From: Agelaius tricolor
Taxonomy: Eukaryota > Chordata > Aves > Passeriformes > Icteridae
Reading direction: 5' to 3'
Length of the DNA stretch: 64,000 nucleotides
Assembly (NCBI GenBank): GCA_023055355.1
Contig: JALJCS010000001.1
Span: 101,355,381-101,419,380 of the forward strand
The translations under genes and the position numbers were made by a program. Of this stretch, positions 24,203-37,629 are shown in pieces. The notes below the pieces were generated by a model. The model was not told the origin of the DNA, did not search any database, and saw only the letters and a program-made list of their open reading frames with translations. Position 1 is the stretch's first letter. Every line of letters starts with the position of its first letter.

Positions 24203-25957
24203 CAGAGGCATACACAGTTTGCACTAAGCACTTCTGTCTTTGGCTTTCATAAGCTTAGAATCAACCAGAAAACTGGAAACAAACTTCAGTGTAGTGAGAG
24301 ATTACAACCAGAATTATCATAAATTACAATGAGAATAAGTGTGTATTTATTTTAAAAATTGTAAAGTCTGATTTCACATTTAAGCTATTGTTTCATTATG
24401 ATGACTTTTGAATCCCTATAATTAAATGTTAGTTACTATTGTTCAGACCATTTTATAAGAACACATAGGGAAAATGCTCAGAAATAAATCCCAGGCACTG
24501 ATTATTTTTAATAGTGTAATCCTTCTTCTATGGTAATTACTGGGATACAATACCCCTTAACCTATTCAGCATTCCTAGAGGAATTTAAGTCAAAAGCAAT
24601 CTGATTAAGGTAAGGGCTTCCCATCTCTGCTTTCCCTCCCCCTTCTCTGCACAAATAAATATAAATGTGTGTTAGCTATGCAGAGAATCAATGAAATTAT
24701 ATTCAATTTGCAATTCAGCCAAGTGTCTGCAAATTCAACTAATTATTTATATTCTGAGTCTTGTTGATGCTGCAGTTATTGTAAAGCTCAACAGTCCATC
24801 TCTTTATTGCAACCAGTACTTGAAGCTTTTACATGTCCATTTCATTAAATTTGAAACATTTTGTGACCTATTTAAGTGCCATAGGCAGTTTTCTAATTAT
24901 TTACCAGAAATTGTGAAAAATGTTTTAATCTCCTGAAACGCATTTTACAAAGTAGCATATCTTCAATAGGTGCCAATAGCTTAGTACACACGCTTTATAA
25001 AAATATTTGGATGTTTGTAAAATCATTACTGACTGAGTTTATTTCCCATAGGACTTCTGTGAAAAGCTTTGGTGGTGGCTGGAGAGCAGCAGGTCCTTTC
25101 AGACTCCACACAGCAGGCCCTGCTCCAGGAAACTGTGAAAATACCCAAAAAACCCCCCATCATTACCCCTGTTCCAATGGTAAGAAAGCAATTAGCTTGA
25201 TGTGAGCTGATCCTGACAGGGACAAGGAAAGCCTGCCCAAAGACATTAGGCAGCCCTTTTCAATCTATAATATAACAAACATTGGTGCAAATAATTCAAA
25301 CTTGATTTGAATCCACAAGGAATAGTTCACTGCAAAGACCTCCTGTCCATGGTTGCTAAACACCCTGCAACATTCATCAGAGGAGTAACAATCTCACTTT
25401 CCCTTGGCAGACACCCTGCCTCCCTTAACTCAGCTTTAAAAATGTTAGTGGATTGCACATTACACATTTCCAGCTTAAAAGTGTCCATTATTAGCAAAAA
25501 TGACATTTTGGTAGAGAGAGAAACTATTTCAATGTAATCTACAAAATGATTTGGAGGGATTTTAGCAAAGCAGTTAGGGGAATTTCTGGACTACAAACAC
25601 TGCAGTGTGTAATGTGAGATTTCATCTTGACTGATGGACTTGTTGGGATTTCCATCCAAAAATACAGCTGTGTTTCCCTCCTTGCCACACCACACTTTTA
25701 AATGAATTACATGTGAAATTTGTTTCTTTCCTGTATTTTTTATTAGCACCTTACCCGACTTTAATCCATTTCAATCCTCCTGTTGTCCCAGTGAGCAGAA
25801 CAGATGTCCAGCAGGACTACAGAAAAAGGGAGAAACTGATGCCTACAGGGCTCAGGAGCCACCAAAGAGAAATGCAAATCAAATTAAACCTCTAAAACTT
25901 ACCAAGTCCTCATTGGGTAGGGGGAAGCAAGGTGAACCAATCTTAAGTTCATAAACA

Positions 25958-26475
25958 ATCACAGAATGGCTGGGTTGGAAGGGTCCTTAAAGATCTTCTG
26001 GTTCCAACCCCCTTGGCTGCACTGGGACACTTTTCACTGGACAGGTTGCTCAGAGTTTAATCCAGCCTGGCCTTGAACATTCCCAGGCATGGGCATCCAC
26101 AAGTTCTCTGGGTAACCTGTTCCAGTGCCTCATCACCCTCACAGTAAAGAATTTCTCCCTAATATCTAATATAACTATCCTCTTTTGATTTTAAACAGTT
26201 CCCCATTGTCCTGTTACTATGTGTTCTTTAAAAAGTCTCTCTCCATCTTTTCTGTAGGCTCTCTTCAGATACAAAGGCCACAAGTGGGTCACCCCAAAGC
26301 CTTCTCTCTTTCAGGCTGAACAAATCTGATTAGCCTTTCCTCATAGGAGAGGTGCTCCAGCCCTCTGCTCAGCTTGGTGGCCTCCCCTGGACTCACTCCA
26401 AGGAGCTCCATGTCCTCCCAGTTCTGGGGAGCCCAGAGTGGGATGCAGTGCTCCAGTTCCTCCTGCCTGCATGGA
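25958..26475 (-). mobile_element. CR1 LINE 3' fragment, fairly young
   Basis: The plus strand gives an almost continuous CR1 3' complement: AATCACAGAATGGCTGGGTT, GGAAGGGTCCTTAAAGATCT, GGTTCCAACCCCCTTGGCTG, CCTGGCCTTGAACATTCCCA, CCTGTTCCAGTGCCTCATCA, CCCTCACAGTAAAGAATTTC, TCATAGGAGAGGTGCTCCAG and CCTCCCCTGGACTCACTCCA. It is better preserved than the copies at 3165 and 61318. The 5' end is truncated near CAGAGTGGGATGCAGTGCTC. Confidence 0.95.
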
Positions 26476-29400
26476 TGATGCTGCTCCTGATGTGAGTTCA
26501 GCCTTCTGCTCTGCTGTTTGCTGTAACAGTCAGCTCAGACACAGCCATGCCAGCTGCACTGGGAGGGAACACAAGCACAGATAAACACAACATTCAGAAT
26601 AATTAGATACCCACAACACTGCAAATAATTTAAATAGGGGTTTTCACACTCTGAAGAGTGGGATGGAGCTGTTCATGGCAGATTTTTAGTGGCTGCATCT
26701 GAACCTACTATTAAAGCAAACAGCAAAATAGAAGAATGAACTCAAAGCCTGCACCATCCATGCAGCCAGAAAGAAGATTTCCTTTCCTGCCTTATGTATC
26801 CCCTGCTGCAGCCCTTACACACAGATCATGCCCAGCCCTGATGGCTGAAGAAGAGGTTATGTTGTGACAGAGGAGTGGGAACAGTTCCAGGTGCATTGCT
26901 GGAAGCAAAAAGATTTGAAGGTGGCAGATTTCAAATGGCAAATTGGAAATCCAGAACATGACAGAATCAGGAACTAGGAGTGTCCCAAACACCCAGAACT
27001 TTTAGCATCTGGATGCTAGAGGAGACCACCTGAAATATTTGTTCCCATTAAAATCCAAAGTTATTGTTCAGGTAAAATACCCCTTTACATATCATGCGCC
27101 TGAAAAGAGGATTTTCATCATTGCTATTGTTGTTGCAGGCTGATGAGACAGTCTTCTCCAGATGTTACACAGGAGGAGAATGTGGTACAGACTGATGTAA
27201 ATGGAGTAAGGAGGAATGGTTCCCTGCCCCTTGCAGGTGAGGCAGGCAGACAATTTGCCACAAATCACCAGGGAAATTCAGGGCCACACCTCAAATTGAA
27301 CATAAGCTGTCCCAGGCTCTGCAGTGTGGTTTCTGAGTGGCAAGAAAGGAAATGGTCAGTGGGATAGCCCTAAGAGCAGCAGTGTAGCTGTGCTTGCTAA
27401 GCCAACATGAATCTGATACATTTATTAGGAAGAGAAAATAAATTGGTGAATAAATTCACTGTTGTCCCAACATACAAGGGTGTTCCCATAAAAAATGTGT
27501 CTCTGCCCACTGCTGGCACGTGACAGAGAGATTAAGAGATTAATGAAGCAGAAAAAGATGGTGTCAACAGCAAAATATGTTACTGCAGCTGTACCCCTCC
27601 AGAGCATTAAACTGCAATTTGGGTATTTGCCCCCTTCCCCACCATTTCCCAGGAAGACCACACTAAGAATACAATGAGCAAAGTCCAGATATAGGCTCAG
27701 CCCTGCCAAAACTTCACTTAATGAAGAGAGAAGAGAGGGGTTTGCAATCAGCTTGTAAATCTGGAAATACTTGGCCTTAGGTTCATATCTGGCATTACAA
27801 TGTGGTAGTTTCTGATAAGCAGGCAAGACTATGCTTTTCTCATCACAACTTACTGGTCTTCCCATCATCTTCCAGTTCACCGAGGCAAAACCCTATTCCA
27901 CCTACCTCTGACAGCATTTTAACCTTCTCTTTCTGGCAGGATTGCCCAGCTAGTCCCTATTTACCATCCTTCATAATGCAAGCTGGATACTGCACCTGCT
28001 TGCACATCCTGAACATGTGACTCTGCAGTTTGTCATTACTGCCTCTGAAAACCATCCTGCATCCTTTTGTGATGCAGGTAGATAAAACTGTTTTCTCCCT
28101 CCAGGCCCTATAATATTTTAATTTTTCATATCTTTACTAAAGCAACTTAAAAATCATATTAAGTGACCTGTTTTAGTGCTATTTATACTTAAGATATGCC
28201 ATTTTGTGGTGCATTCATAAGAAATATGTATGCCAGAACAAAGAATCACTAAGCTTCACCCACAGTGCATTGTGACAATGCATTTATTTCTGGCTGTATT
28301 CAGCCACCACCAGTGGCTCACAGTGCATCCTGACAGCTGCCACTGGTGTGTGACCTCCTGAGCAGTCCTCATTAGCACAGTTTCTTAGCCTATCATTTCA
28401 CAGAAAAGAAATGACTATGGAACAGCTCCCAAATGAGCACCTCTCCCTGCAACTCAAATTCAAGGGATGAGACAAGAGACAGAACATCTGCCAGAGAAGA
28501 GGATATTTTGTATGTTGATCAGCAGTGGAGAGCAAATAAACTATGTTCTGAAAATAGAAAATTGACTTCCTCCAAATCAGGAGAGCATCTATGCTTCTCT
28601 GAAAAGGAAAAGCAAGTGACTGACTGCATACAAGAGCACCCCCAGTCAAAGGCAAGGTAGCTCCCCAGCCTTGATACTGTTCAGCAGGCAGAGGAAATGC
28701 TCCCTTTCCCACAAAGGCTGAGGTTTCTGGATGATGGAAACACTACTCCTTCAGCACAGGCATTACTTTAAGGAGAAAAGCAAAAAGTTAAAATAAAAAA
28801 TTTGCCTTTCTGACTTTTTTGGTTGGTACCTTTTAGACTCTTGGATGCTCTGTCCTTGGAACTAAAATCTCAAAAGTGACTGCAGAAAGAGATTTTTTTT
28901 CTTCTTCTTCAGTCTTTTGTCAGGAACAAAAGCATTTGCTTACTGATCTACCTGTAGAGAAACAAAGCACTACTTCAAATACCCATTCCAAATCAGAAAC
29001 CAAAGAGAAAAGCCAAATAAGTGGGTGCTTGCTCATTGTTCATAAATGTCTTTAAGTGACATCATTTCTACAACAAGCTTCCTTTCCTGAAAGTACTATT
29101 TAAACCTGGAAAAAAAATTTCTCTACTGTAAAGCAATTATGGAATGGCAGAAAATAATTAAGTGACCAGAATACTGTTTTGAACATGTTTCAAGTGCTCA
29201 TCATGAAGGTTTTTGAATGTATTTGACTGGAAGCTCTGGAAATAAAAACTAGGGCCAGAAAGAGCAGAGCAGGTAAGAGAACATGCTGGTTGTTTCACTC
29301 CAGACACATCTCTTTAATCTAACACATTAGGGGAACATATCTAGAGTGTGGAAGACAGCTCTGTCATCATGTCCAAGATGAATAAAATATCAAGGTATAC

Positions 29401-30135
29401 ATTTTGGATATTCAAGTATTGAAAAACTCTTGCTAGTTATTAGGCTGCATGTAAAAAGATAAATTAACAGAAAAAAGAGTTCTCTTATTCCCTAGTCAAC
29501 CAAATCTGTCAAGCAAAAGATATTTTCATTTATTTTTTTGGCTGGGTAGTATTTTTGTATCTTACAAATTGTTAACAGTTAGATATGATTATAAAATAAT
29601 TACTAAAATATGATATCCATTTTATGGCATCAGGCCAAAATCATTTGCTACAGCACATAAGCTTGTTTATGAAATTTGCTGAAGCCAGGGTTTCACTCCA
29701 GCTATAAAATTACAAGACTAGAATACAAAACAGACCATTCAAAAACAAAGACATTTATGAACATTAACTACCTGTATTTAGAGAATATGAGACCAGCAAT
29801 GCTCAGAACAGGAGGAAGTATTTACTAAGCACACACAATCCTATTCTTTGGTCAATCTGTAATAACAAAAATAGTTATATTTGGGGTATTTCATCCAATC
29901 TTCAAGATCTCTCATAGAGGAGTACAATGATAAAACATGGGGCTGACTTTGGCTTTCACAACACTGAAATCAATCAAGTACCTGTATGCAGTCCAGAGGG
30001 ATGATAAATTGTGTTTATCACACCTAAAACCAATTTTCTGGGGAGAAAAAAAAAATCTAACAATTTAGAGGAGTCTAGATGCCCTATATTTATTCTTTAC
30101 CTGAAAGCCAGAAGTGAAGACAGAACACATCTCTC

Positions 30136-30138
<3 letters not shown>

Positions 30139-30203
<65 letters not shown>

Positions 30204-30218
30204 ATATATACACATATA
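30139..30218 (+). repeat. (TA)n microsatellite
   Basis: 28 perfect TA units (30139-30194) followed by an imperfect tail with TG and CA steps to about 30218. It is a long, self-complementary tract, likely polymorphic and prone to cruciform formation. Confidence 0.97.
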
Positions 30219-30274
30219 AACATCTTTTTAAATAGAGCCTTCCTTTTTAGAGCTAGACTTCTTAGTACAGCTGA

Positions 30275-30297
30275 AGCTTCTGCTTAAGGCAGAAGCT
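30275..30297. repeat. Perfect inverted repeat, 9-bp arms
   Basis: AGCTTCTGC and GCAGAAGCT flank TTAAG. It lies 57 bases right of the (TA)n microsatellite. Confidence 0.9.
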
Positions 30298-33260
30298 ATT
30301 TGAAATGTTTGAAACAGCACTCTGGGCTCCATGTAGTGGCCTAGGCTATACTTCATAAAATGAAGTGATATTAATCTCAGCATTCATCAGGAACCATGAA
30401 AGAGGTTAAAATAGCTTCGTTTTTTTATGAAAAACAATATAATGAAAAATCCTTTCTATTATATCTGTTTAATTTACTTCCTCCTTCTACATATATATTC
30501 TAGTTACAAGACATGTTTGTTTTCTTTATTGGTAAATGTTAGGACAATATGACATTTTAGATTAGAAAAAATACGTGCTGTTGTGAGCCCTTAGTTACAG
30601 AATTACTTGTTTCCACTAGATCTCCTAGATGCATCACTGATCTACATAATCCTAATAAATATTTGAGCAGGCCAGTCTCAAACACAGTTGCTTACCAGGC
30701 AGATGATGTTTCTGGAGCTAAGAAAACAATTTTCTCTGCAGCATGTCAGCCTCCTTTGGTTATCCCCAGGCAAAATTACCAGGTACACAGGAGCGTTCAT
30801 GCAGGTTTGATGTGAGAGGTGAACCTGTGCTCTGAGCACAAGGTGTGCAGTGAGACTCATTAGCTGCACTGCAACAGTGACCACACAAGTCTCTGGAGCA
30901 CTGGGACTGGAAACACAGCCTGAAGTCCAGGATGGAAATAAACCACATACAAAAAAGGCACAAGAAGAAGAAACATGAGAGACACAGAGGAACACCCATG
31001 TGTAGAAATATCAAACACAGTAAGACTCTTCTGTTTACAAAAACCAGGACAGCTAGAACCTGCTATTTTGAGAAGGTAAAAATTATATTTCATACAATAC
31101 AAAATATAATACAGAATCATGCATCATGGTAATACAGGAATGCCAAGGTTAAAAGTGTAAGTAACTTTAAAAAACTGCTTTAAAATTCACGGACTACCCA
31201 GAGAAGGATCACTGCCCACTTGTTTCCTTACTCTCCTGAGTATCCAATGAGTTGCAGTTGCCAGGGATGAGGTATGGACGAGAAAGTCATAGGACTCACT
31301 CAGCTTCATCAGGTAGCAAAAATTCATTTCAATGCAAATGCTCAGGGAGTAAAAAGCAGCAGCAATAGCAATGAAAATTTAAGATTTGCCCATCAGAATA
31401 AACAATATACAGAATAGGCAAAGGGAATATATCAAGCTTGTTTTTGCCATTCTATGCTATGAGAATTAGAGCTGGGAATGAGACATGGCAAGTAGCTCCA
31501 GTACTCATCACCTGAGTTACAGAGCTACTTTCTAACCAAAGGTCTTTAAAAGCAGAAGGTATCATGACTAGGTTATGTGCATTATATTTACTTATTTTTA
31601 TTTTGACTGAAACAAGCAAAGAAATCCAGCTTTTAGATGCCCTTGTGATCACTCATAAATGCAAATGAGTGCACTAAGCCTCAATATATTAAAATAATCT
31701 TTACAAATAATTATGAGCTGACACCTAAGAGCTAACATGGCTGAAATGACAAATTGTCATCTCATGATGTACATTAGCCTAGTGTCACCCAAAGCCAATG
31801 TATTTTAACCCATATAAAACTAGAATTGCCAGCTACTGTGGACTTTTCTTTCCTTGAACAAGGTACAGGTGAAAGGCCTGCCAAGAGAAACCCACATTTC
31901 TTTTGGAGCAACCTACAAACTTGCATGTGCCATTAATGCTGGACATGGGAGCACAGCTGCTACTTGTCAAAATGCTTCTGTGGTGGAAGTGCTGCTTTGG
32001 AAAACAAACCAGGCTAACAAAAATGTGTTTTATAAGCTGAAAAAATATTACAAAGCTGAAGGAAAGAGACTTGGACATCATCAGAAACAAGATGTGGACT
32101 GTTCTGTCTCCAGAAGTCTGAGGAAAAGAAACAAGTAAAGCTTTCTGAACACTGAGAACAGCATGATTAAAGACCTTGTCAGACACAAATGCATCCTTCT
32201 CATAGACATACATGAGAAACAGGTACATTGCTGTGCCTTTTGTTGTCATTGCAATGCCACATCAATAATCCAGAATTAGGAGTCAGAAAGTGAAAGCTCG
32301 TGTTGAGACAGGAACATCTGCATTGTCAAAGATCCTGCAAAAGTTTGTGGACAGCAAGAGAACACAGAGTGAGAGAGGTACAAACTTCATCTCAAGGTTA
32401 TTTTGTATATTCTTTGTATTCATTGATTTAAAATGCTTCCTCAGTACCCAATTGCTCATACTGGATAGGCAAGTGGCCAGTGAAGACTATGGACATAATT
32501 AACATCTATTTTAACAAGCCACCTGAAACCTTCAATTTATACAACACATACATATAAAAATATCACTGGTCACAGTCCTTGGCATTTTATATTCTTATCA
32601 TCTGCTCCTCATATTTATTACATCATCTCATAATCTAAACTGTAAACTGTTGGGGAGAAAAAATATTCTGTCTTCCATATTCTTGTGCAATGAAATCACA
32701 AACACTGAGACCCTGCCACAATAGCTCCTTTGGAAATTAATACATGCAACAATATGGTTATATCCTTCCAACCTCTTCTTTATCATTTTGAAGTATGTTT
32801 TTTGTTATATTTCTTTAGGAATAGCAATGGAAGCTGCTGTCTGGTTTGCATCTCTGCATTTTGCACGATGTGCCCCTTACAGCACACATCTTCCATGGGA
32901 AAAGTGTGATGTAGGACTAGCAGAGTAAATGAATTTAACAGGGTTTGTCCTTCAGGGGAAGATGCCTTGGTTTTGTCACACTCCATGTTTTTGTGGTGCT
33001 CTAAAGTCACAGGAAAGCAACAGGAAAGCCTTCTTTACACCAGGAGGTTAAGATTTTACCAGTCACTTACAGACATCCCACTGAGACTAGTTCAGAAGTG
33101 TGTCTTTAATTATTAGAGCTCAGTCTTCCACCTGGCAGAACAAACATGCAAAGTAACCCATGGCTTTAATAATATACCCTCTGCAACCACAACTTGGCCA
33201 TACAGCTAATTCATGCTGTAGATTCTGCTCAGTGAAGCACCACAAATTATCCACACAGGC

Positions 33261-33277
33261 AAAAAAAAAAAAAAAAA
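33261..33277 (+). repeat. Poly(A) run, A17
   Basis: Seventeen consecutive A followed by CC. No recognisable retrocopy upstream. Confidence 0.95.
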
Positions 33278-34028
33278 CCAACACTTTCAGGGAGTAGATT
33301 TAGGTTAAGCAACATTCAAGGATTTGCATGCAAGACTTTCACCACAGTGAACCATGAAGATGTTAACACCATGATACATTAGATACACCAAATGCATTTA
33401 TTTACTTAGAGCACAGAAAGAGCCAACTCTTCATTCCCAAAACAGTCATTCAGCAACTGTTAAAAACTAAGACTCTTCTAAAGTACCTAGGAATAGCATG
33501 TGTTGGTGTTGTTTGTTTGATTTTATTTTAAATATTTAGACATTTGGATTTTAAAGGAATGCCAGCAACCTTCAACTTACTGGTTGAGATTTCAAGTCCA
33601 AACCAAGTTGCTTTTCTCCTTATGCAGCTACAAACTGAGCATTCAGCCTGTGACTGAATTCTCACATGAATTCAGCATGTGAGATCTGAGTTTTCTAAGC
33701 AGTTGGTCAATTCACACAGTACAGCCCACCTGCCTGTCAGACCCAAATTCCTGTCCTCAGATGAAAATAGTCATGAAGAACAGTTCAGTCTGATACTAGG
33801 AATCTCAGCCCTGTTAAGACAGAAGTTTATATCAATTGCAGAATAAACTTTGCTCAGAAAAGGGGTCTATTCACTTTATAATGCCAATTTAACAGCTGTT
33901 AAAAGTGGTCCTTACTAAAGTTTGAGGTGCCCTTATTTAGACAATTCTTCCAGATTTATGGACAGCATCAGCTCTTAGTAATTAAATGTTCTCTATAGTT
34001 ATGATGATTGAGAAGAGGACAACTGGAA

Positions 34029-34079
34029 GAATAACACTAATTCAGTGTTATTCAGAAAGTAGAATAGCACTACTTTCTG
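34029..34079. repeat. Two adjoining perfect inverted repeats
   Basis: The first has 10-bp arms (GAATAACACT at 34029-34038, AGTGTTATTC at 34044-34053) with a 5-base loop. The second has 9-bp arms (CAGAAAGTA at 34053-34061, TACTTTCTG at 34071-34079) with a 9-base loop. The two share the C at 34053. Confidence 0.95.
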
Positions 34080-36469
34080 TTCTAAGATTTTGTTGTTTCA
34101 AGCTACAGAAAGCTTCTCAGGTGATTTTTTTTTAGAGAAAATGATTATTGCAGTCACTCTCAATGAAGAAGACTCAGGCAGGTTTAGGTCTACTAACATG
34201 AAGGGTAAAAACAGTAACTTATTAGGAACAAGCATCTGGCAATAAGCTCCACTGAATTAAAAAAACTTCAGTAACAGACAGTAATTAAGAAATGTAGCAA
34301 TTTTTTCAGTTTAAATGTATTAAAAACTTTTTTTTAAACAATTATTTCTTTTTAAGATTACCACAAAATACTGAATCACTACAGCTGAAGGGTGCAAGTG
34401 AAATTTTTGAAACAACATCAAATTCTAGTTAGGAAAAAAGCATTTCCAGAGTTTGCTACTTGGTGAAAAATAAGATCAACACCCCTAGAGAAACTGAATC
34501 TAAACTGTGAACTGAGAGTGCTCGTGGCTGACATTACTGCAGAGAACTGGGTTTAGTGCTCTAAATCTGCACAGTAGAAAATTTAATAAATACTGAACTT
34601 ACCAAGTTATGAAATAATCATGTGCTAAGAACACTTCTTGCAAAAATATGACAAGTCTGTTACAGCACAGCTGTTGTTATTCAGACATAAAACCCATTTA
34701 GAGAAAGCACTTTAGCAGAACCAGTTATACAGCTGGATGGCATACACAGAGATAGGATTTTTCCCTCCCAGATAAGCATTTAAGCACCTTAAGTAAGTGT
34801 CACACAGGCAAACTGGCTTAAATAAGTTCCAGCTACCTACAGGAGACAAGTGACTCTCCTCTGCCATCTAATTTGATACATGCTGGGAGCAGACATTGCA
34901 GTTAAAAAGAGTGAATATCCCATCAAACTTGCTTGACAGCCAATTTAGATATTCCAGCTTGATGGCTGTGCTTCAGATAATTTTGGCCTTCAGGTTGGAA
35001 GCAGTTCAGCAGGCTGAATATTCTACTATTTTCATTTCTGATAAGGATAGTGAGGTTGGTTGGTTTTCCCTCACAACTTAAGTCCCATTTACATATGTTC
35101 CAAAACAATTCAGAAATCAAAAGAAAAGCTTTGCCTTTAGAACAAGTATAAATATAGTCATAAGGCTTCCTCAGTGTGATTATAGCCCCCCTGTTTAGAG
35201 GAAAATTTACTTAATTTCTTTACTTATCATTTCTTTTGATGGAAACTTTAGAAGGTCAAAGGGAGGAGTTTATTTCACGTGGCCTATGAAGGTCTTCAGA
35301 ATTTTCACTGTGTAGGGACTTTTTTCCTAGGTGAGGCATGAAAAAAAAAATAAATGAAGTCAGATTCTTTAATCCAAAACTTCAAAATCCTGAGAACTAA
35401 AGGTTAGGCCTTACATTGCTCATAAGAGGGAACTTAAGCCAAAACATAGAGGCAAGAGACAGAAAATCTATAAATATCAGGGATGAATTCAAGAAGGACA
35501 TTCCAATGTATTTTTTCTACTGCATAACAAATTTGAAATTTTTACAAAACAAAATTATAATGATCTTTAAATGAATGGTAAAAAAGGGGGAAATATACTT
35601 TTTAAGGCTCATTTCTAAACACACTAAATAGAAATAACCTGGGAAAGCACTTCTTTCACATATGCTTGCACTCACCAGATTACTATGACTGCACTACCAA
35701 CATATTTGACTATTGTAACTCTGATTACACACCCTACAACTGACATGACAAGTATATTTAAATAATTGTTTTTATTTTTCTTATTTGTATGTTGATTCAG
35801 ATATTTGTACTTGTTATTCTTGATGTACTAAAGTATTGATGAAACTGAGAAGAAGACCATAGGTGAATACCTAAATTCAAGTGAAAAGTTTACCCAACTG
35901 TAAAAAATTGTATTTCTATTAATGCCAGGTCCTGGAAAAGGAAGTTTTACAACCACTCCTTAGGATATCATAATAGAGAGAAAAATTGGATCACTGTAGA
36001 TAAAACCACTCTTTAACAGTGCCTCTGGATTTAACCAAGAGACAATGCAAGAAAACCTTCACCTCCTTCCTAAGCCATAGTTGACAAGGATTCTCCTTTT
36101 CTTCCATTCAAAGCCATATAGTAACTGCAATTATCACTAGGTTTTCACCTACAGCATGTTAAGAACTTCACATACTTTTAATTATGCTCCAATACCAAAG
36201 ATCAGCTCAGAATCAAAGTAATTTAGCAGGTTCCCTGGTATTTTTCTACAGCCAACAATTTCTCTCTGAAAACTGTAGCTGGCCAAACTACCAACAATTC
36301 CAAGGCCTGAACATTGAGTGGGTGAATCTCACATCTCTGACTCTTCCATCTCTCTTAGATTGCCTCTATACCCCACCCAAAAGCACTACTGCAGCTGCCT
36401 GAAGCAGGGACACTTTCAGCTTAGAGATTAAATTTGTAGTAAGCATAAAAATAAATCCACATGTCACAG

Positions 36470-36565
36470 ACTTTAATGGCCAAAAGGGCCAGCCAGGCCA
36501 CCTACTCTGAACAGTGCAACAGAGACCACGACATTTCATCCAGTGCATGCATCCATTTGATTGGT
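36470..36565 (-). mobile_element. Possible very old CR1-like fragment
   Basis: The plus strand has GGCCACCTACTCTGAACAGT, GCAACAGAGACCACGACATT and TCATCCAGTGCATGCATCC. This loosely follows the pattern of an ancient amniote CR1 3' region. Divergence is high and the assignment is tentative. Confidence 0.3.
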
Positions 36566-37629
36566 TCACTTTGAGCAAAGACACTTCTGATCTAAATTTT
36601 TTTTACTGAAGTTCACTTTATGAGTCTGGCCATTGAGCATGGCAGAGATTTTCTGTTTGCATAACATCTCCCAAGATACAACTCTGATCCTGAGTAGAAT
36701 GCAATATTCTTCTGAAAAAATAAACATTGTCCCATATCATCTTCCACTATACTGATTTCTTTTTCATTACCCCATTTTCACAAACCATCTTAATTAAAGT
36801 TTATATGACAAAACATCCTCAACTTGGCTGAAAACTTTCAGCTAGAAACACAGCTTTTCATGATGCTTCCATTGTGGTTTTTTTTTTAAGAGAAATTGAG
36901 AGTTCATACATCTTCCTTTTTTTTGCAGCCTAATCACCAATCCTGCTCAGCTCCAACTGATAGTCACTGATACCACCTTAGAGTCTCCAGCTATTGATCT
37001 ACTTTTCACCCACCATAACCCTCTTCTAAAGTCTTGCAGTGCTTCCTCTGTTAATAAGTTAGTATTTAGGTATCTATTCCTTATATTTCACAGCTATAAT
37101 TCATTCTTGACATTATCCCTACCATTTTTATACTTGTTTTTCAATCAATTTACCTACATAAACATTTCAGGTTCCTTGTGGGATTGAACTATACCCATTG
37201 ATCATAACCTTTGTCCAATTCAAACACCATAAATCCTTCAGCATTTGAGGGATTTAGACAAGTCTCAGCAAATAAGTGTGTTAAGGGGTGAAAGTCTTTA
37301 TTTTTCTTTCTGTCAACTAGATACCACAGGTAGAAGTTTCAATGCTGAGATAATACCATTACCAAGAGTAGCTCATGAGTACAAGCAGAAAAAAAGTGAT
37401 TCTTCTGTGGGTTTTTAAAGGACTCCAAATAGATATAGATTTTAGAATATGCTATAAATGCTTTAAAAAAAAATAACAACTGAAGTATCATGATGTGAAA
37501 TACACCCAAAATAACCACTTAAATATGGAGACCTTGAATACACATTTCCATTTGTAATTCACTGGATTTTCCTGATATGTACTTGAGGAAAACAAGGAAA
37601 GCATCTCTAATTGCTTGCAATCAGTAAGC

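Larger units (their letters stand above)
9473..25957. other. Long intergenic block with microsatellites, no gene recognised
   Basis: About 16.5 kb between two CR1 copies. Patches near 15.4-16.2, 17.1-17.8, 18.7-19.0 and 20.2-20.5 kb are more GC-rich and therefore carry overlapping chance open frames on both strands. The longest is a 238-codon frame at 16646-17362. None shows a family motif. The inverted repeat at 11273, the G-rich tract at 17805 and the microsatellites at 23267 and 24165 lie in this block. Confidence 0.6.
26476..37629. other. Intergenic block, no gene recognised
   Basis: About 11 kb of mainly AT-rich sequence with the (TA)n tract at 30139, inverted repeats at 30275 and 34029, and a possible ancient CR1 piece at 36470. 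Open frames are short and overlap on both strands, which argues against coding. Confidence 0.6.

Noticed and set aside
30011..30235. 74-codon frame with an Ile-Tyr repeat.
   Set aside because: It is translated (TA)n microsatellite.
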